Notes under the pieces: generated by a model
What the model saw: the letters and a program-made list of their open reading frames with translations, nothing else
Told to the model about the DNA's origin: nothing
Database searches by the model: none
Program-made: the position numbers and the translations under genes
In this document: one piece after another, positions 17,383 to 26,296 of the stretch
Layout of the letters: each line of letters starts with the position of its first letter
How positions within the stretch are numbered: the first letter of the stretch is position 1
DNA from: Gibbsiella quercinecans
GTDB lineage: Bacteria > Pseudomonadota > Gammaproteobacteria > Enterobacterales > Enterobacteriaceae
Direction: 5' to 3'
DNA length: 64,000 bases
NCBI RefSeq assembly: GCF_002291425.1
Contig: NZ_CP014136.1
Location: 2,108,001 to 2,172,000 of the forward strand

Positions 17383-18018
17383 CTATAAGGATTTAAAAAA
17401 GGCATTCACATTTTCACAGGCATAGTGATCCTCATGTTGCATTGAGGTAGTAATAAGAACCGTTTTCATCCCGCACATCTTTGGAATACTCAAATTCGCA
17501 AGCGTATCTTCGAACATAATCGCGCGCTTAGGAACGATCCCAAACTTATCAATAAAACGTTCATAGGTCTGTTCGGCTGGCTTAGGAACATAACCTGCGT
17601 CAGCAATATCAAATATATCCGTGATCTGAGAAGAAATACCAAGTACTTCAAGAACCCGGGTTGCGTGCCATTTTGGAGATGAGGTAAATATAATCTTTCT
17701 TCCTGGGATTGAAGCAAGCTGGCTTTGAAGCAAGATATCATGACTCAAAACAGAGTAATCTATTTTATATATATAATCTAGATACTCGTCCGGTTTAACT
17801 TGATACTCCTTCATCAAGCCTCGAAGAGCAGTTCCATAACGCAGGAAATAGTCCTTACGAATTACCATTGCCTCAGCTTCACTTATATCGAAGTAGTGTG
17901 TAATCCATGCCGTAATCCGCGCATCTACCTGCCCCCACAATCCACTATTTTTTGGATATAGTGTATTATCGAGATCAAATACCCAGTCACTAATCTGTAA
18001 CATATCTTGATGGTTCAT
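17383..18018 (-). CDS. HAD-superfamily phosphatase (pyrimidine 5'-nucleotidase/SDT1-like)
   Basis: A 211-residue HAD hydrolase. Motif I is WVFDLDNTLYP (nucleophile Asp and acid/base Asp), motif II is IIFTSSP, the motif III Lys is in AGYVPKPAEQTYERF, and motif IV is AIMFEDTLANL. The helical cap between motifs I and II matches the SDT1/YjjG-like 5'-nucleotidase group. Start 18018 was chosen because GAGGAAAAA precedes it; an upstream extension has no ribosome site. It would dephosphorylate a small molecule in the cytoplasm. In butyrolactone-type signal pathways a phosphatase removes the phosphate left by condensation, and a similar role for AvrD products is inferred, not shown. Confidence 0.82.
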   Translation of the reverse strand: MNHQDMLQISDWVFDLDNTLYPKNSGLWGQVDARITAWITHYFDISEAEAMVIRKDYFLRYGTALRGLMKEYQVKPDEYLDYIYKIDYSVLSHDILLQSQLASIPGRKIIFTSSPKWHATRVLEVLGISSQITDIFDIADAGYVPKPAEQTYERFIDKFGIVPKRAIMFEDTLANLSIPKMCGMKTVLITTSMQHEDHYACENVNAFFKSL

Positions 18019-18467
18019 TTTTTCCTCATTATAATATGGAACAAGCAATCTCCGTACAGAGAGAACTGCGGTCAATCACTGTTGTTATCTGTTCAATCAT
18101 CTATTTCCACGAAAATTTCGAGAGAATAGACTATCCGAACCAGTTATATTTGATTCATGATGTCGTTTTCCGTAAATGTCGTTGCGGAGGCTCTTTACCA
18201 CATTGATCAAAATGATGTTCTGGATAGTAATGTTGCTAGATCGAAGGTCGTACATAAGCAAATTTCGCTCATAATGAATTGCACACGCTCAACGTTTCCC
18301 TATTACCATGCAGCACATTTGAGTTAAAAGCAATAATATGAACCAAGAAAAATCGCCCTCTCTCACGTTGACTTCATATTATTTTTCTTGTAAAGAATCA
18401 AATTAGAAAATATCCATTAACCATTTTTCAACTGAAAATTATCTTACCCAGAACAATAGATACCAAT

Positions 18468-18602
18468 TTAATCAAGGTTCCTTTCCTCAATTTTTACCAG
18501 GCTTAGCCTACTGTTGGCACTATGCCGACAATGCCAGTTGTAAATCAACTTCAATAAACTCGAATATCACTGTTTTCATCGCCTTTCGTGTGTTGATATG
18601 GT
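18468..18602 (-). mobile_element. IS3-family transposase (OrfB) C-terminal fragment, decayed
   Basis: On the minus strand, HINTRKAMKTVIFEFIEVD (18546-18602) is followed after a frameshift by YNWHCRHSANSRLSLVKIEE and a stop at 18468. This is the family pattern of IS3-group OrfB ends (F-YIE-YYN--RRHS--G-LSP--FE). The rest of the element is missing. It shows past insertion in this region. Confidence 0.65.
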
Positions 18603-18670
18603 CTCCTTGGACGAATTCTCCTTTCTGGCTATGGCAGACGGATTTAATGATCTTGAATCAATCAATACTC

Positions 18671-18718
18671 TTGACACGAATGCTTCATAGGTTTAATTTG
18701 AACTCCAACGTTGCAGTT
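18671..18718 (+). promoter_or_regulatory. Promoter with TetR-type palindrome facing avrD (operator 2)
   Basis: -35 TTGACA (18671-18676, perfect consensus), a 17-base spacer, -10 TAATTT (18694-18699), one base, then the palindrome AACTCCAACGTTGCAGTT (18701-18718). The geometry is the same as operator 1. It reads rightwards towards avrD, but about 1 kb including an IS1 remnant separates it from the avrD start. The avrD leader is therefore long, or an IS1 copy split promoter from gene. Confidence 0.75.
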
Positions 18719-18899
18719 TTCTTTGGAAGAATAGAAGTATACTTAGCATCTAGTTAATTTATATATACTTATTGTTGGTGATGACTCTGAGCTATAGAGT
18801 TGTATAAAACACGCTATTTACCTGCGCTCTCCTGCTATAGCAAAGATTTTTTTCTTGTCGATTTTGTGGTCGAACGCACCCGGTTCGTAAACATGATTC

Positions 18900-19526
18900 T
18901 AATCATGTCGGACCTCAGCGTTTTCGGTGCCTTAAATGCTGTAAAGCTTTTAGAGCTTGAATATGCTTACGAAGCCCCTAAATCCGATACAAAAGAGAAA
19001 ATTGTCGATATGGCGTTGAATGGCTCCGACATCAGAGATACGGTGCAAACGTTAAAAGTTGGCATAATTATGGTCATCCAAACGTTAAAAAACTCGAATC
19101 GATACAGATGATCGGTAAAGCCGCCGTGTATGAATACATAGCACTGATTTGTAAGGTTAATGAGAATAGTCTTATGTCGGCAGCAGAACGAACAGATACT
19201 GGCTATGGTATTCCTGTGATACCAATAGAGAATAAGTGGTTACCATGTTTTGTAGCCGCGAATCGATGCCACTTGCCACAAGCGTCTTGATTTATTTCCT
19301 CCATTTGACATCGGTTTTATTGTAACGGATGACATGGGAAGCTATAAGCTATAAACAAGAAAAAACATGGGTAGAGAATTTTGTGAGTAAAATATTCACA
19401 CAACGGATAGAGCTGCATAATATTAACCTATGGGCATAGATTAATCAGCTTGCAAAGGAAACAACTTTTCTTTCTCATTCTTTTGAGGTTCATGAAAACG
19501 TGAGCGGTATCTATATAGAAAAATAA
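18900..19526 (+). mobile_element. Decayed IS1-family element (insA and insB remnants)
   Basis: The frame ending at 19111 reads LELEYAYEAP, then KEKIVDMALNGSDIRDT and VIQTLKNSNRYR, which lines up with the C-terminal half of IS1 InsA (IIDMAMNG, HLKNSGRSR). InsB follows in broken frames: ALICKVNENS (like VIVCAEMDEQ), then LFPPFDIGFIVTDDMGSYKL (like [20 protein letters not shown]), then VSKIFTQRIELHNINL and, after an in-frame stop, SFEVHENVSGIY with a stop at 19524-19526. Frameshifts and stops make it inactive. The left boundary is approximate and no terminal inverted repeats were identified. Confidence 0.8.
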
Positions 19527-19766
19527 TTATAACAGATTGAGGTCATGGCCTTATTTTTTAGAAAATAGTTTATCAAAATACAAGACTTCTCGTCTTGTGA
19601 GTTGACAATGCACATAACTACATATTGTTAATAATATTGAGTATATTGTCGATAGAAAAAAATGAATAACATTAGAAATTTAAATTAATGAGATATAACA
19701 TGCTTTTGTTGTAATAAAAAATCACCCCCCTCTTAAAATCACTTAGCAATCAATAAGGGAACACAT

Positions 19767-20678
19767 ATGAGTTTGTCATACTATAAAAAAATTGATGATT
19801 TTCTTGGCGACCGAAACTCCCGTTACTTCGGAGATGGTTATTTGAAAACTAATCAATCGATAGAAAATTTCCAACTATTGACGGGCGCCGACCATACTCG
19901 TTTTGTATGCAATGGTGTGGTTATTCTCCCTGAACTCTGGTCTAAAAAAGGGAAAAGTAATCAAACTCCACATCTTAGTACTATTGATGTGCTTGAGTTG
20001 TCCATTGAATGCCTAAGGCAATTATTACTAGCTAGGACTTTACAAAACAGGCCAGTTAGTGCCGGTCATATCAAAAAAATAAGCATTATTGCAGGGAACG
20101 CACCAGTGGAAACCTCATTGGATAATATAGAAATTTCTGGAAAAGTATTAGAAGATAGCGATGGTAATCATGTGTTGGAATTATCTATCGCAAATATGCA
20201 ATTGGAAATCGTCTATGTCCCAACAGTTAGCGCCAGTCTTCCAGTCCTCTCCCTTAAAAAACAACCTATCGAAGTTTCCTGTGTGATGGTTCATGCAGAT
20301 AACGACGAATCTACCGCTTCTGCAGTTGTGAAACCTTTATCGATATGTACTGATGAAACGTGGTCCATTTCCAGTTGTTTCGCAGCATCACTGCAACTGG
20401 GACAAACGTTATTGTATAATCTTGATAACGTGGATCGTGCCAAGAGCAACACATTGTGGATGAAAAGAACTACCATCACATTTTCGAACGAATTATCACG
20501 TTTAACATTACTGTCTCAACCAATCTCCACGAAACTCGAAAATGTGAGAAAATATAATAAAACTGATGGTGATTGGCGAAGGGCAGATATTGTTAGCGTT
20601 TTTTGCAACGCGAAAATCGTCTGCTCAGTAACCCATCGACTACCTCCTGAGATTCAGCCTAAAAAGACTTATCAATAA
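19767..20678 (+). CDS. AvrD-family protein (syringolide/butenolide-type biosynthesis)
   Basis: A 303-residue, AT-rich gene. The N-terminus KKIDDFLGDRNSRYFGDGYL matches the conserved opening of AvrD proteins (IDDFLG--E-RFFG-GY). The full length (about 300) and the tail (TDGDWRRADIVSVF, then CSVTHRLPPE) also fit. AvrD of Pseudomonas syringae directs synthesis of syringolides, C-glycosyl lipids thought to arise from a beta-ketoacyl thioester and D-xylulose. AAGGGA precedes the ATG. A thiolase gene follows 117 bases downstream and could feed it a beta-ketoacyl-CoA. Upstream lies a promoter with the palindrome shared with tetR. The family call is from remembered pattern, so a profile search should confirm it. 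The product is unknown. Confidence 0.75.
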   Translation: MSLSYYKKIDDFLGDRNSRYFGDGYLKTNQSIENFQLLTGADHTRFVCNGVVILPELWSKKGKSNQTPHLSTIDVLELSIECLRQLLLARTLQNRPVSAGHIKKISIIAGNAPVETSLDNIEISGKVLEDSDGNHVLELSIANMQLEIVYVPTVSASLPVLSLKKQPIEVSCVMVHADNDESTASAVVKPLSICTDETWSISSCFAASLQLGQTLLYNLDNVDRAKSNTLWMKRTTITFSNELSRLTLLSQPISTKLENVRKYNKTDGDWRRADIVSVFCNAKIVCSVTHRLPPEIQPKKTYQ

Positions 20679-20795
20679 CTGATTCGCAAAAAATTTCCAT
20701 CAAATATCCTGATCTTCATGCGAATAATTTTAAGCAGTGGATCTAATTAAAGTTTATGTATCATCACATCATAATATGTTGTTTCAGGGGGAGTT

Positions 20796-21995
20796 ATGGG
20801 GAAAAGTAGGGATATTGTTATCGTAGCGGCTAAACGTACGGCAATTGGTCGTATTCAAGGCAGTTTGTCTACCCTACCTGCTTATCAGCTAGGTGCTGAA
20901 TTAATAAGCTGTATTCTTAATAAGATAAATGTAGAGCCGGAGCAAATAACTGAGGTAATTCTCGGACAAACACTAACCGCTGGATGTGGCCAAAATCCTG
21001 CACGGCAGGCAGCAATTGCGGCGGGATTGCCATATACCATTCCTGCTATGACCATAAATAAAGTGTGCGGCTCCGGCCTGAAGGCTATTCATTTAGCAAT
21101 GCAGTCCATCGAAAATGGGGATGCAGATCTTGTTATTGCCGGTGGTCAAGAGAATATGAGTCTGGCTCCTTATCTGATACCCAAAGCGCGAACTGGCTTA
21201 CGCCAAGGGCACGCAATGCTTCAGGACAGTTTGATCCATGATGGACTCTGGGATTCATTTAATGACTATCACATGGGGCTCACAGCGGAAAACCTTGCAA
21301 AAAGATATTCCATCAACAGAGAGGAACAAGATGCTTACGCTTTTGCGTCGCAAAGGAAGGCTCTTGAGGCTATTGCAGCAGGACAATTCCGGGACGAAAT
21401 TGTCCCCATAACTGTTCGTCTGAAAAATAATGCGGTTCGTATCTTCGATACCGACGAACAGCCTCGTTCTGATGCGGTGATGGACAAACTGGCTCAACTA
21501 AAGCCGGCCTTCCAAAAGGAAGGTACTGTCACTGCAGGGAATTCCTCAACTCTAAACGATGGTGCAGCAGTGCTCCTAATGGCTAGCGCAGAGAAAGCCG
21601 CTGCGTTGCGCTTACCAGTTCTTGCAACGGTGAAATCATTCGCCAGCGTTGGTGTCGATCCTGCGGTAATGGGCATAGGCCCAGTCCCCGCAACCCGATT
21701 GGCATTAGCTCGTGCCGGTTGGAACATTGAGGACCTTGATCTAATAGAGGCTAATGAGGCCTTCGCGGCACAAATTCTAGCTGTAAATAAAGAGATTAAG
21801 TGGGATACACGCAAAGTGAATGTGAACGGGGGAGCGATCGCGTTAGGACACCCTCTTGGAGCCTCCGGTGCTCGCATTCTTGTCACGTTGATACATGAGT
21901 TACAGCGTCGGAGTTTGCGAAAAGGCCTCGCGACTCTGTGCGTTGGGGGAGGGCAAGGACTGGCTATAACTTTGGAACGATCTTCACACCTTTAG
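20796..21995 (+). CDS. Thiolase (acetyl-CoA C-acetyltransferase type)
   Basis: A 399-residue thiolase. The acyl-accepting Cys is in [20 protein letters not shown] (about residue 93), the His in [18 protein letters not shown], and the second Cys in [10 protein letters not shown] near the C-terminus, so all catalytic residues are present. The start [20 protein letters not shown] is a standard biosynthetic-thiolase N-terminus. Such enzymes condense two acetyl-CoA to acetoacetyl-CoA. It is probably co-transcribed with avrD, and supplying a short beta-ketoacyl-CoA to AvrD is the obvious role (inference). It has no partner genes for fatty-acid oxidation or PHB synthesis here. Confidence 0.9.
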   Translation: MGKSRDIVIVAAKRTAIGRIQGSLSTLPAYQLGAELISCILNKINVEPEQITEVILGQTLTAGCGQNPARQAAIAAGLPYTIPAMTINKVCGSGLKAIHLAMQSIENGDADLVIAGGQENMSLAPYLIPKARTGLRQGHAMLQDSLIHDGLWDSFNDYHMGLTAENLAKRYSINREEQDAYAFASQRKALEAIAAGQFRDEIVPITVRLKNNAVRIFDTDEQPRSDAVMDKLAQLKPAFQKEGTVTAGNSSTLNDGAAVLLMASAEKAAALRLPVLATVKSFASVGVDPAVMGIGPVPATRLALARAGWNIEDLDLIEANEAFAAQILAVNKEIKWDTRKVNVNGGAIALGHPLGASGARILVTLIHELQRRSLRKGLATLCVGGGQGLAITLERSSHL

Positions 21996-22214
21996 GTATC
22001 TGCCCAACTTTAAATTTATAGAGCCTGTACATCGGTTTGTGTAATGACCTGATTTTGATATGTTTTCCCCAACATCGAAAACAGATTAATTTTTGGACGA
22101 AAAACAGTTGCAGGCTCTGGCTAACGAACTGGCCAAAAATATCTAAACGCCTTAGGATCTCAGTCAGTTCAATCGTCTACTAAAGAAATTACACAAAATC
22201 CTAAACAGGCTCAT

Positions 22215-22802
22215 TTATGGCGCTAGCGCCAGACGATGAGCCGCCAGCACGACAGAAGCCCTGCGGCGAGCATGTTCGCGAGCATCATCAGTTCCCGCAA
22301 ACATACGTGCAACTTGGGGTAATGCAGCCCACCATCCAGCCAGCCCCAGAATCAGGAAGGCCAGGTGATCGGCATCAAAATCACGGGTGACTATTCCGGC
22401 TTCTTGAGCATCCTTAATAGCTTGAGTTTTGACTATATAGAATTTACGCCGTACATCTTCATCGGGTACTTTTCCATTTAGTACCAACCCTTCCCAGCGT
22501 AGAAGCCTGTTGAGTTCCGGGTGTTCACGATGATAATCATAAGCCCGACCCGCATATTCACCGATATCTTCAACGGTCAATGCCTCAATCGCCACTGCCT
22601 GCGCGACTTTTGCCAACTCTTCACTCAGGACTGTCTTGAACAAAGATTGTTTGTCGCCAAAATATTTATAAACTCTTTCTTTGTTAACTCCTGCTGTTTT
22701 CGCAACCAACTCAATGGTGGCGCCATCGGGCCCCAGTTCCGCAAACTGAACTACTGCTGCGTTCAAAATTTTTCGTTTAGTGCCCTCGGTATCCCAAGCC
22801 AT
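22215..22802 (-). CDS. TetR-family transcriptional regulator, likely repressor of the pump/avrD regulon
   Basis: A 195-residue protein with an N-terminal TetR helix-turn-helix (KRKILNAAVVQFAELGPDGA, then VAKTAGVNKERVYKYFGDKQ and SLFKTVL) and a C-terminal helical ligand domain (DYHREHPELNRLLRWEG to FAGTDDAREHARRRASVVLA). GAGGGG lies just upstream of the ATG. A palindrome identical in design to those before the efflux operon and avrD lies about 60 bases upstream, pointing to autoregulation and to those genes as targets. The ligand is probably the AvrD-dependent product or another pump cargo (inference). Confidence 0.88.
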   Translation of the reverse strand: MAWDTEGTKRKILNAAVVQFAELGPDGATIELVAKTAGVNKERVYKYFGDKQSLFKTVLSEELAKVAQAVAIEALTVEDIGEYAGRAYDYHREHPELNRLLRWEGLVLNGKVPDEDVRRKFYIVKTQAIKDAQEAGIVTRDFDADHLAFLILGLAGWWAALPQVARMFAGTDDAREHARRRASVVLAAHRLALAP

Positions 22803-22860
22803 CGGTTACCCCTCTTTTTAATCTGCAGAATGACAGAAATATTGGAAGCATACTGAATTA

Positions 22861-22890
22861 AACAGCAACGTTGCAGTTGACATTTTAGCA
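22861..22890 (-). promoter_or_regulatory. tetR promoter with the shared palindrome (operator 3)
   Basis: The palindrome AACAGCAACGTTGCAGTT (22861-22878) keeps the CAACGTTG core and one AGTT arm; the other arm has a single change. On the minus strand an extended -10, TG-C-TAAAAT (22882-22890), ends three bases before it, so initiation would fall inside the palindrome. No good -35 was seen, which is normal for extended -10 promoters. Confidence 0.68.
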
Positions 22891-23295
22891 TCAAAATTAA
22901 TATTAGTAATTGGTCATTCAAAAAAATTGATACAAGGTGTGCACATCCTGATGTCAATCCGGCACCATGATCATCGTTGTTCAAGCGAGCAAGGTTTCCT
23001 AGCATGAACCTACCCACAAATAGTGGATACGCTGTTAAATGAGTGGATTTGACCCTATATATCCAGACGTTTTTCTCTCTTACGGCTGCGATAATTTCCT
23101 ACGAATATATTGCTGTAGTGAACGATACCCCTGCGCACAGTACGAACTATAAAAAGAAAGAGGAGTTGAGCTTGAGGAAAAACACTGGGAACGCGTTTGC
23201 GTAATGTGTGACGTCGGCCCTTGCGAACCTTACACGTGCGTGAAGCGAGTAATAGGACGAAGCTCGCTGGAGAGTTCGCATCCCAAAAAGCAAAA
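22891..23295. other. Intergenic region between tetR and tRNA-Phe, no gene recognised
   Basis: About 400 bases. Short frames only, with no ribosome site or motif. It marks the junction between the AT-rich accessory segment and the core, on the 3' side of the tRNA gene. No integrase remnant was recognised. Confidence 0.4.
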
Positions 23296-23315
23296 AACCA
23301 GCCATCAGGCTGGTT
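23296..23315 (-). terminator. Terminator of the tRNA-Phe transcript
   Basis: On the minus strand AACCAGCC-TGAT-GGCTGGTT is followed by a T-run, just downstream of the tRNA 3' end. A classical intrinsic terminator. Confidence 0.85.
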
Positions 23316-23327
23316 TCTTTGAATTAG

Positions 23328-23403
23328 TGGTGCCCGGACTCGGAATCGAACCAAGGACACGGGGATTTTCAATCCCCTGCTCTACCGACTGAGCTATCCG
23401 GGC
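23328..23403 (-). tRNA. pheU: tRNA-Phe (anticodon GAA)
   Basis: 76 bases reading GCCCGGATAGCTCAGTCGGT at the 5' end, anticodon loop TTGAAAA with GAA, T-arm GGTTCGATTCC, and an encoded CCA. The acceptor arms GCCCGGA/TCCGGGC pair perfectly. It sits beside yjdC-dsbD, as pheU does in E. coli. Its 3' half is a common integration site for islands, and the AT-rich accessory DNA lies on exactly that side. Confidence 0.97.
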
Positions 23404-23555
23404 AACGGGGCGCATTAAACCGTAAAGGCCTGTCGGCGTCAACGGATTTATCGCTCATAAACCGGCAAAGTGATTCATTTGCTGGCTTTTCAGGCAAAAA
23501 ACGCAAAATATCACCCTCTATGGCCAAAAAACCACCGCGCCTTTCGCCTGTAATA

Positions 23556-24131
23556 TCAGCCCAATGCGCCGTGTTTACGGCACTGCGCCACCTGTAAGAC
23601 ATCCTCCGCTAGCCGTTTGGCCATGAAGACATCCTGGAGCTGGCGTTTTACCAGCAGTTTGCTCAGGCACCCCTCCTGAATCAGCTCCATCTGCTGCGCC
23701 ACCATGTCCGCATCGTCTGCCTCCATCTCACGCAACAGATCGCGCGTCAACGCCAGCGAGCTCTGCTTTTGCTGTTCCGCCAACAGATGAATGGGATGTT
23801 CCGGCTCTGGGTAAAAGCTGCAGGCGGCGATAAACAGGCAACCTGGATAGCGGCCATTGCGCACGTATTCGGCCAGCACGTCATAGCGCGCGAGCAATTT
23901 CTGTTGCGACGACAGGTTTTCATCCAACAACAGCTGCCGGCGCCAGGTATCGATCTGCTGCCCATGATAGCGTAGGCAATCATACAGCAGGGCTTCTCTG
24001 TCTGGCCAAAAGGGGCTGAAATCGTGCGGCTGCACGCTCAACTGCTTCGCCAGCATCTCAAGGGTCATGCTCGCCAGGCCGTATTGTTCCAACAGCCCCA
24101 AGGCGGTATCAAGAACGTGTTCACGTTGCAC
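23556..24131 (-). CDS. yjdC: TetR-family regulator YjdC
   Basis: A 191-residue TetR-like regulator (HVLDTALGLLEQYGLASMTL, then EMLAKQLSVQPHDFSPFW in place of the usual GVSxxTLYxHF). It lies 40 bases after dsbD, the same order (cutA-dsbD-yjdC) as in E. coli. Start: the second of two in-frame GTG codons (24131), which sits 8 bases after GGGAGG; this also gives the usual length. Targets are not known from sequence. Confidence 0.85.
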   Translation of the reverse strand: MQREHVLDTALGLLEQYGLASMTLEMLAKQLSVQPHDFSPFWPDREALLYDCLRYHGQQIDTWRRQLLLDENLSSQQKLLARYDVLAEYVRNGRYPGCLFIAACSFYPEPEHPIHLLAEQQKQSSLALTRDLLREMEADDADMVAQQMELIQEGCLSKLLVKRQLQDVFMAKRLAEDVLQVAQCRKHGALG

Positions 24132-24171
24132 TTGCACTCCCTCCCAATTCAGTTCAGATAAACAGTGTCGT

Positions 24172-25878
24172 TTACAGCACGGTTTTCTGCAAATGTGTAT
24201 GGAACGCCGCGGCATCCATAAAACCCGTCACCCGGCTGGCGGGCAGTTCGCGCCCGGCGGCATCGAAGAACAAAATGGTGGGTAGCCCCAGCACCTGTAG
24301 GTGCTTCAATAATACCGCCTGCTCCGCATTGTTGGCCGTCACATCGGCCTGCAGCAGCACGGCTCCGGCTAATGCCGCCTGTACGCCGGCATCGCTGAAC
24401 GTATATTTCTCAAACTCTTTGCATGCCACACACCAATCGGCGTACAGATCCAGCATCACCGGCTTCCCCTGCGCCTGACGTAACGCTTGATCCAACTGCG
24501 CCACATTGTGGATAGGCATAAACGCCAAGCCTGACTGCGGGGCCTGTTGAGCAGGTGCGCCGCCAAAGGCCCAATCTTGCAACGGCCGGGCGGCGATGAC
24601 TGCGGCGGCCAACAACAGGATTTGGGCGATGCGCGCCCAACGTTGCGCCGTTTTCAGGCTCAGCAGAAATGCCCAGCCGAAGAAAGCCAGGCCAAGCAAG
24701 CTCCAAAGCCGCAGGCCCCATACCTCGCCAATCACCCGTTCTAACAGGAACACCGGCAGCGCAAGGATCACAAAGCCAAAGGCCTCTTTAACATACTGCA
24801 TCCACGGCCCGCTGCGCGGCAGCAAGCGGTTGCCGAACAACGTCACCACCACCAACGGGATCCCCATCCCCAGAGCATATAAATACAGCGTTCCCGCCCC
24901 ACTTAGCAGGTTGCCGCTTTGCGCGATATACAACAGAATGGCGCTAAGCGGTGCTGTGGTGCAAGGTGAACAAATCAGGCCGGCCAACGCGCCCATCACA
25001 AACACCCCGGCCAATGAGCCGCCCTGCTGTGTGTTGCTCCACTGCGCCAAACGGGTTTGCAAGCCCGTGGGCAGTTGCAACGAATACAGCCCGAACATCG
25101 ACAGCGCCAGCGCGATAAACATCAGCGAAAGGCCGATCAACACATACGGGTGCTGCAAGGCCGCTTGGAACTGCAGCCCGGCGGCGGCCACCACCAGCCC
25201 AAGCAGGGTATAGGTCAATGCCATCCCCTGCACATACACCAGCGCCAGTATCAAGGTGCGGCTGGTGCTGGGCGGGCGTTTGCCGCCGAGAATAATGCTG
25301 GAAATCAGCGGGTACATCGGCAGCACGCAGGGGGTAAACGCGATGCCAATGCCAAACAGCAAGGCCCACAGCGGTGAGAACGGCGGGCTGGCCGGGTTGG
25401 GGCCGGCCGGTGACGGAGCGCCGGCCGGGGCCGTTGCCGCCACCGCGTCCAGCGGGATCACCCGCGTTTCCGGTGGGTAACAGAACCCCGCTTCCGCGCA
25501 GCCCTGGTAGGTAATGCTCAGGCTGGCGTGTTCGGCCGCCTGCTGCAACGGGATCGCCAGTTGCAGCTTCTGCTGGTAAATTTGCACCTCGCCGAAGAAC
25601 TCATCTTTGTGGGGCAGCCCGACGGGCAACGCAAACGGCCCCAGCACCGCTTGCTGCGGCACCCATTTAATCTGCTGGCGGTAGAGATAATAACCGGGGC
25701 GGATTTGCCAGTTCAGCATTAGCTGGCTGCCCTGTTGTTTAAAATCGAAGGCAAAGGCCTGATCGACAGGCACAAACTGGCTGCCGCTCGTTTGCCCAAA
25801 CAGCGAAGCCTGAGCCGCCTGCGGCAAAAACAGCAGGCTGCAAAGCAGCAAAATCAATTTAATGAGGCGTTGATCCAT
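24172..25878 (-). CDS. dsbD: Thiol:disulfide interchange protein DsbD
   Basis: A 568-residue protein that carries electrons from cytoplasmic thioredoxin to periplasmic DsbC/DsbG. A signal peptide ([17 protein letters not shown]) is followed by the alpha domain with its Cys pair ([14 protein letters not shown]), eight membrane segments with Cys residues in [14 protein letters not shown] and [20 protein letters not shown], and a C-terminal thioredoxin-like domain with [16 protein letters not shown]. The ATG at 25878 lies inside cutA (25-base overlap), as in E. coli; a longer upstream reading would delete the signal peptide logic. Confidence 0.96.
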   Translation of the reverse strand: MDQRLIKLILLLCSLLFLPQAAQASLFGQTSGSQFVPVDQAFAFDFKQQGSQLMLNWQIRPGYYLYRQQIKWVPQQAVLGPFALPVGLPHKDEFFGEVQIYQQKLQLAIPLQQAAEHASLSITYQGCAEAGFCYPPETRVIPLDAVAATAPAGAPSPAGPNPASPPFSPLWALLFGIGIAFTPCVLPMYPLISSIILGGKRPPSTSRTLILALVYVQGMALTYTLLGLVVAAAGLQFQAALQHPYVLIGLSLMFIALALSMFGLYSLQLPTGLQTRLAQWSNTQQGGSLAGVFVMGALAGLICSPCTTAPLSAILLYIAQSGNLLSGAGTLYLYALGMGIPLVVVTLFGNRLLPRSGPWMQYVKEAFGFVILALPVFLLERVIGEVWGLRLWSLLGLAFFGWAFLLSLKTAQRWARIAQILLLAAAVIAARPLQDWAFGGAPAQQAPQSGLAFMPIHNVAQLDQALRQAQGKPVMLDLYADWCVACKEFEKYTFSDAGVQAALAGAVLLQADVTANNAEQAVLLKHLQVLGLPTILFFDAAGRELPASRVTGFMDAAAFHTHLQKTVL

Positions 25879-26177
25879 AACAGGTAGTCTTTCTCTCCAG
25901 CCATCACCGGCACCACCAAGAGTTCTGGGGTTTGGTAGGGGTGATGTGTTTTCAGGCACTCAAGCAGAGCCTGCTGATGGTGACGATCGCTTTTCAGCAA
26001 CATCTGCACCTCTTGCGCCTGCTCAAGTTGGCCTTCCCAGTAATACAGCGAACGCGCACCCGGCAACAGCGTGGCGCAGGCCGCCAGTTTCTCATTTAAC
26101 ACGCGCTCCGCCAACGCCTGGGCGCAGGCCTCGTCGGGTGCGGTACAGAGTATGATCACGGCATCGCAGTCAGGCAT
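25854..26177 (-). CDS. cutA: Divalent-cation tolerance protein CutA
   Basis: A 107-residue PII-like trimeric protein: [39 protein letters not shown] and the C-terminal [13 protein letters not shown] signature. CutA is a small cytoplasmic protein linked to copper tolerance in E. coli, but its real role is unclear. It is translated just ahead of dsbD, which it overlaps. Confidence 0.95.
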   Translation of the reverse strand: MPDCDAVIILCTAPDEACAQALAERVLNEKLAACATLLPGARSLYYWEGQLEQAQEVQMLLKSDRHHQQALLECLKTHHPYQTPELLVVPVMAGEKDYLLWINASLN

Positions 26178-26296
26178 GGTTATCCCCTTTCAACTCGCTT
26201 CCGGTAAGGCACTATACCCCGAGGAAGGGCGGACCAGAAGGCGCGTTTGCCGCCACAGTAGAGCGGGCAGAAAAAACTGCGGCGCCGGGCGTGAGA

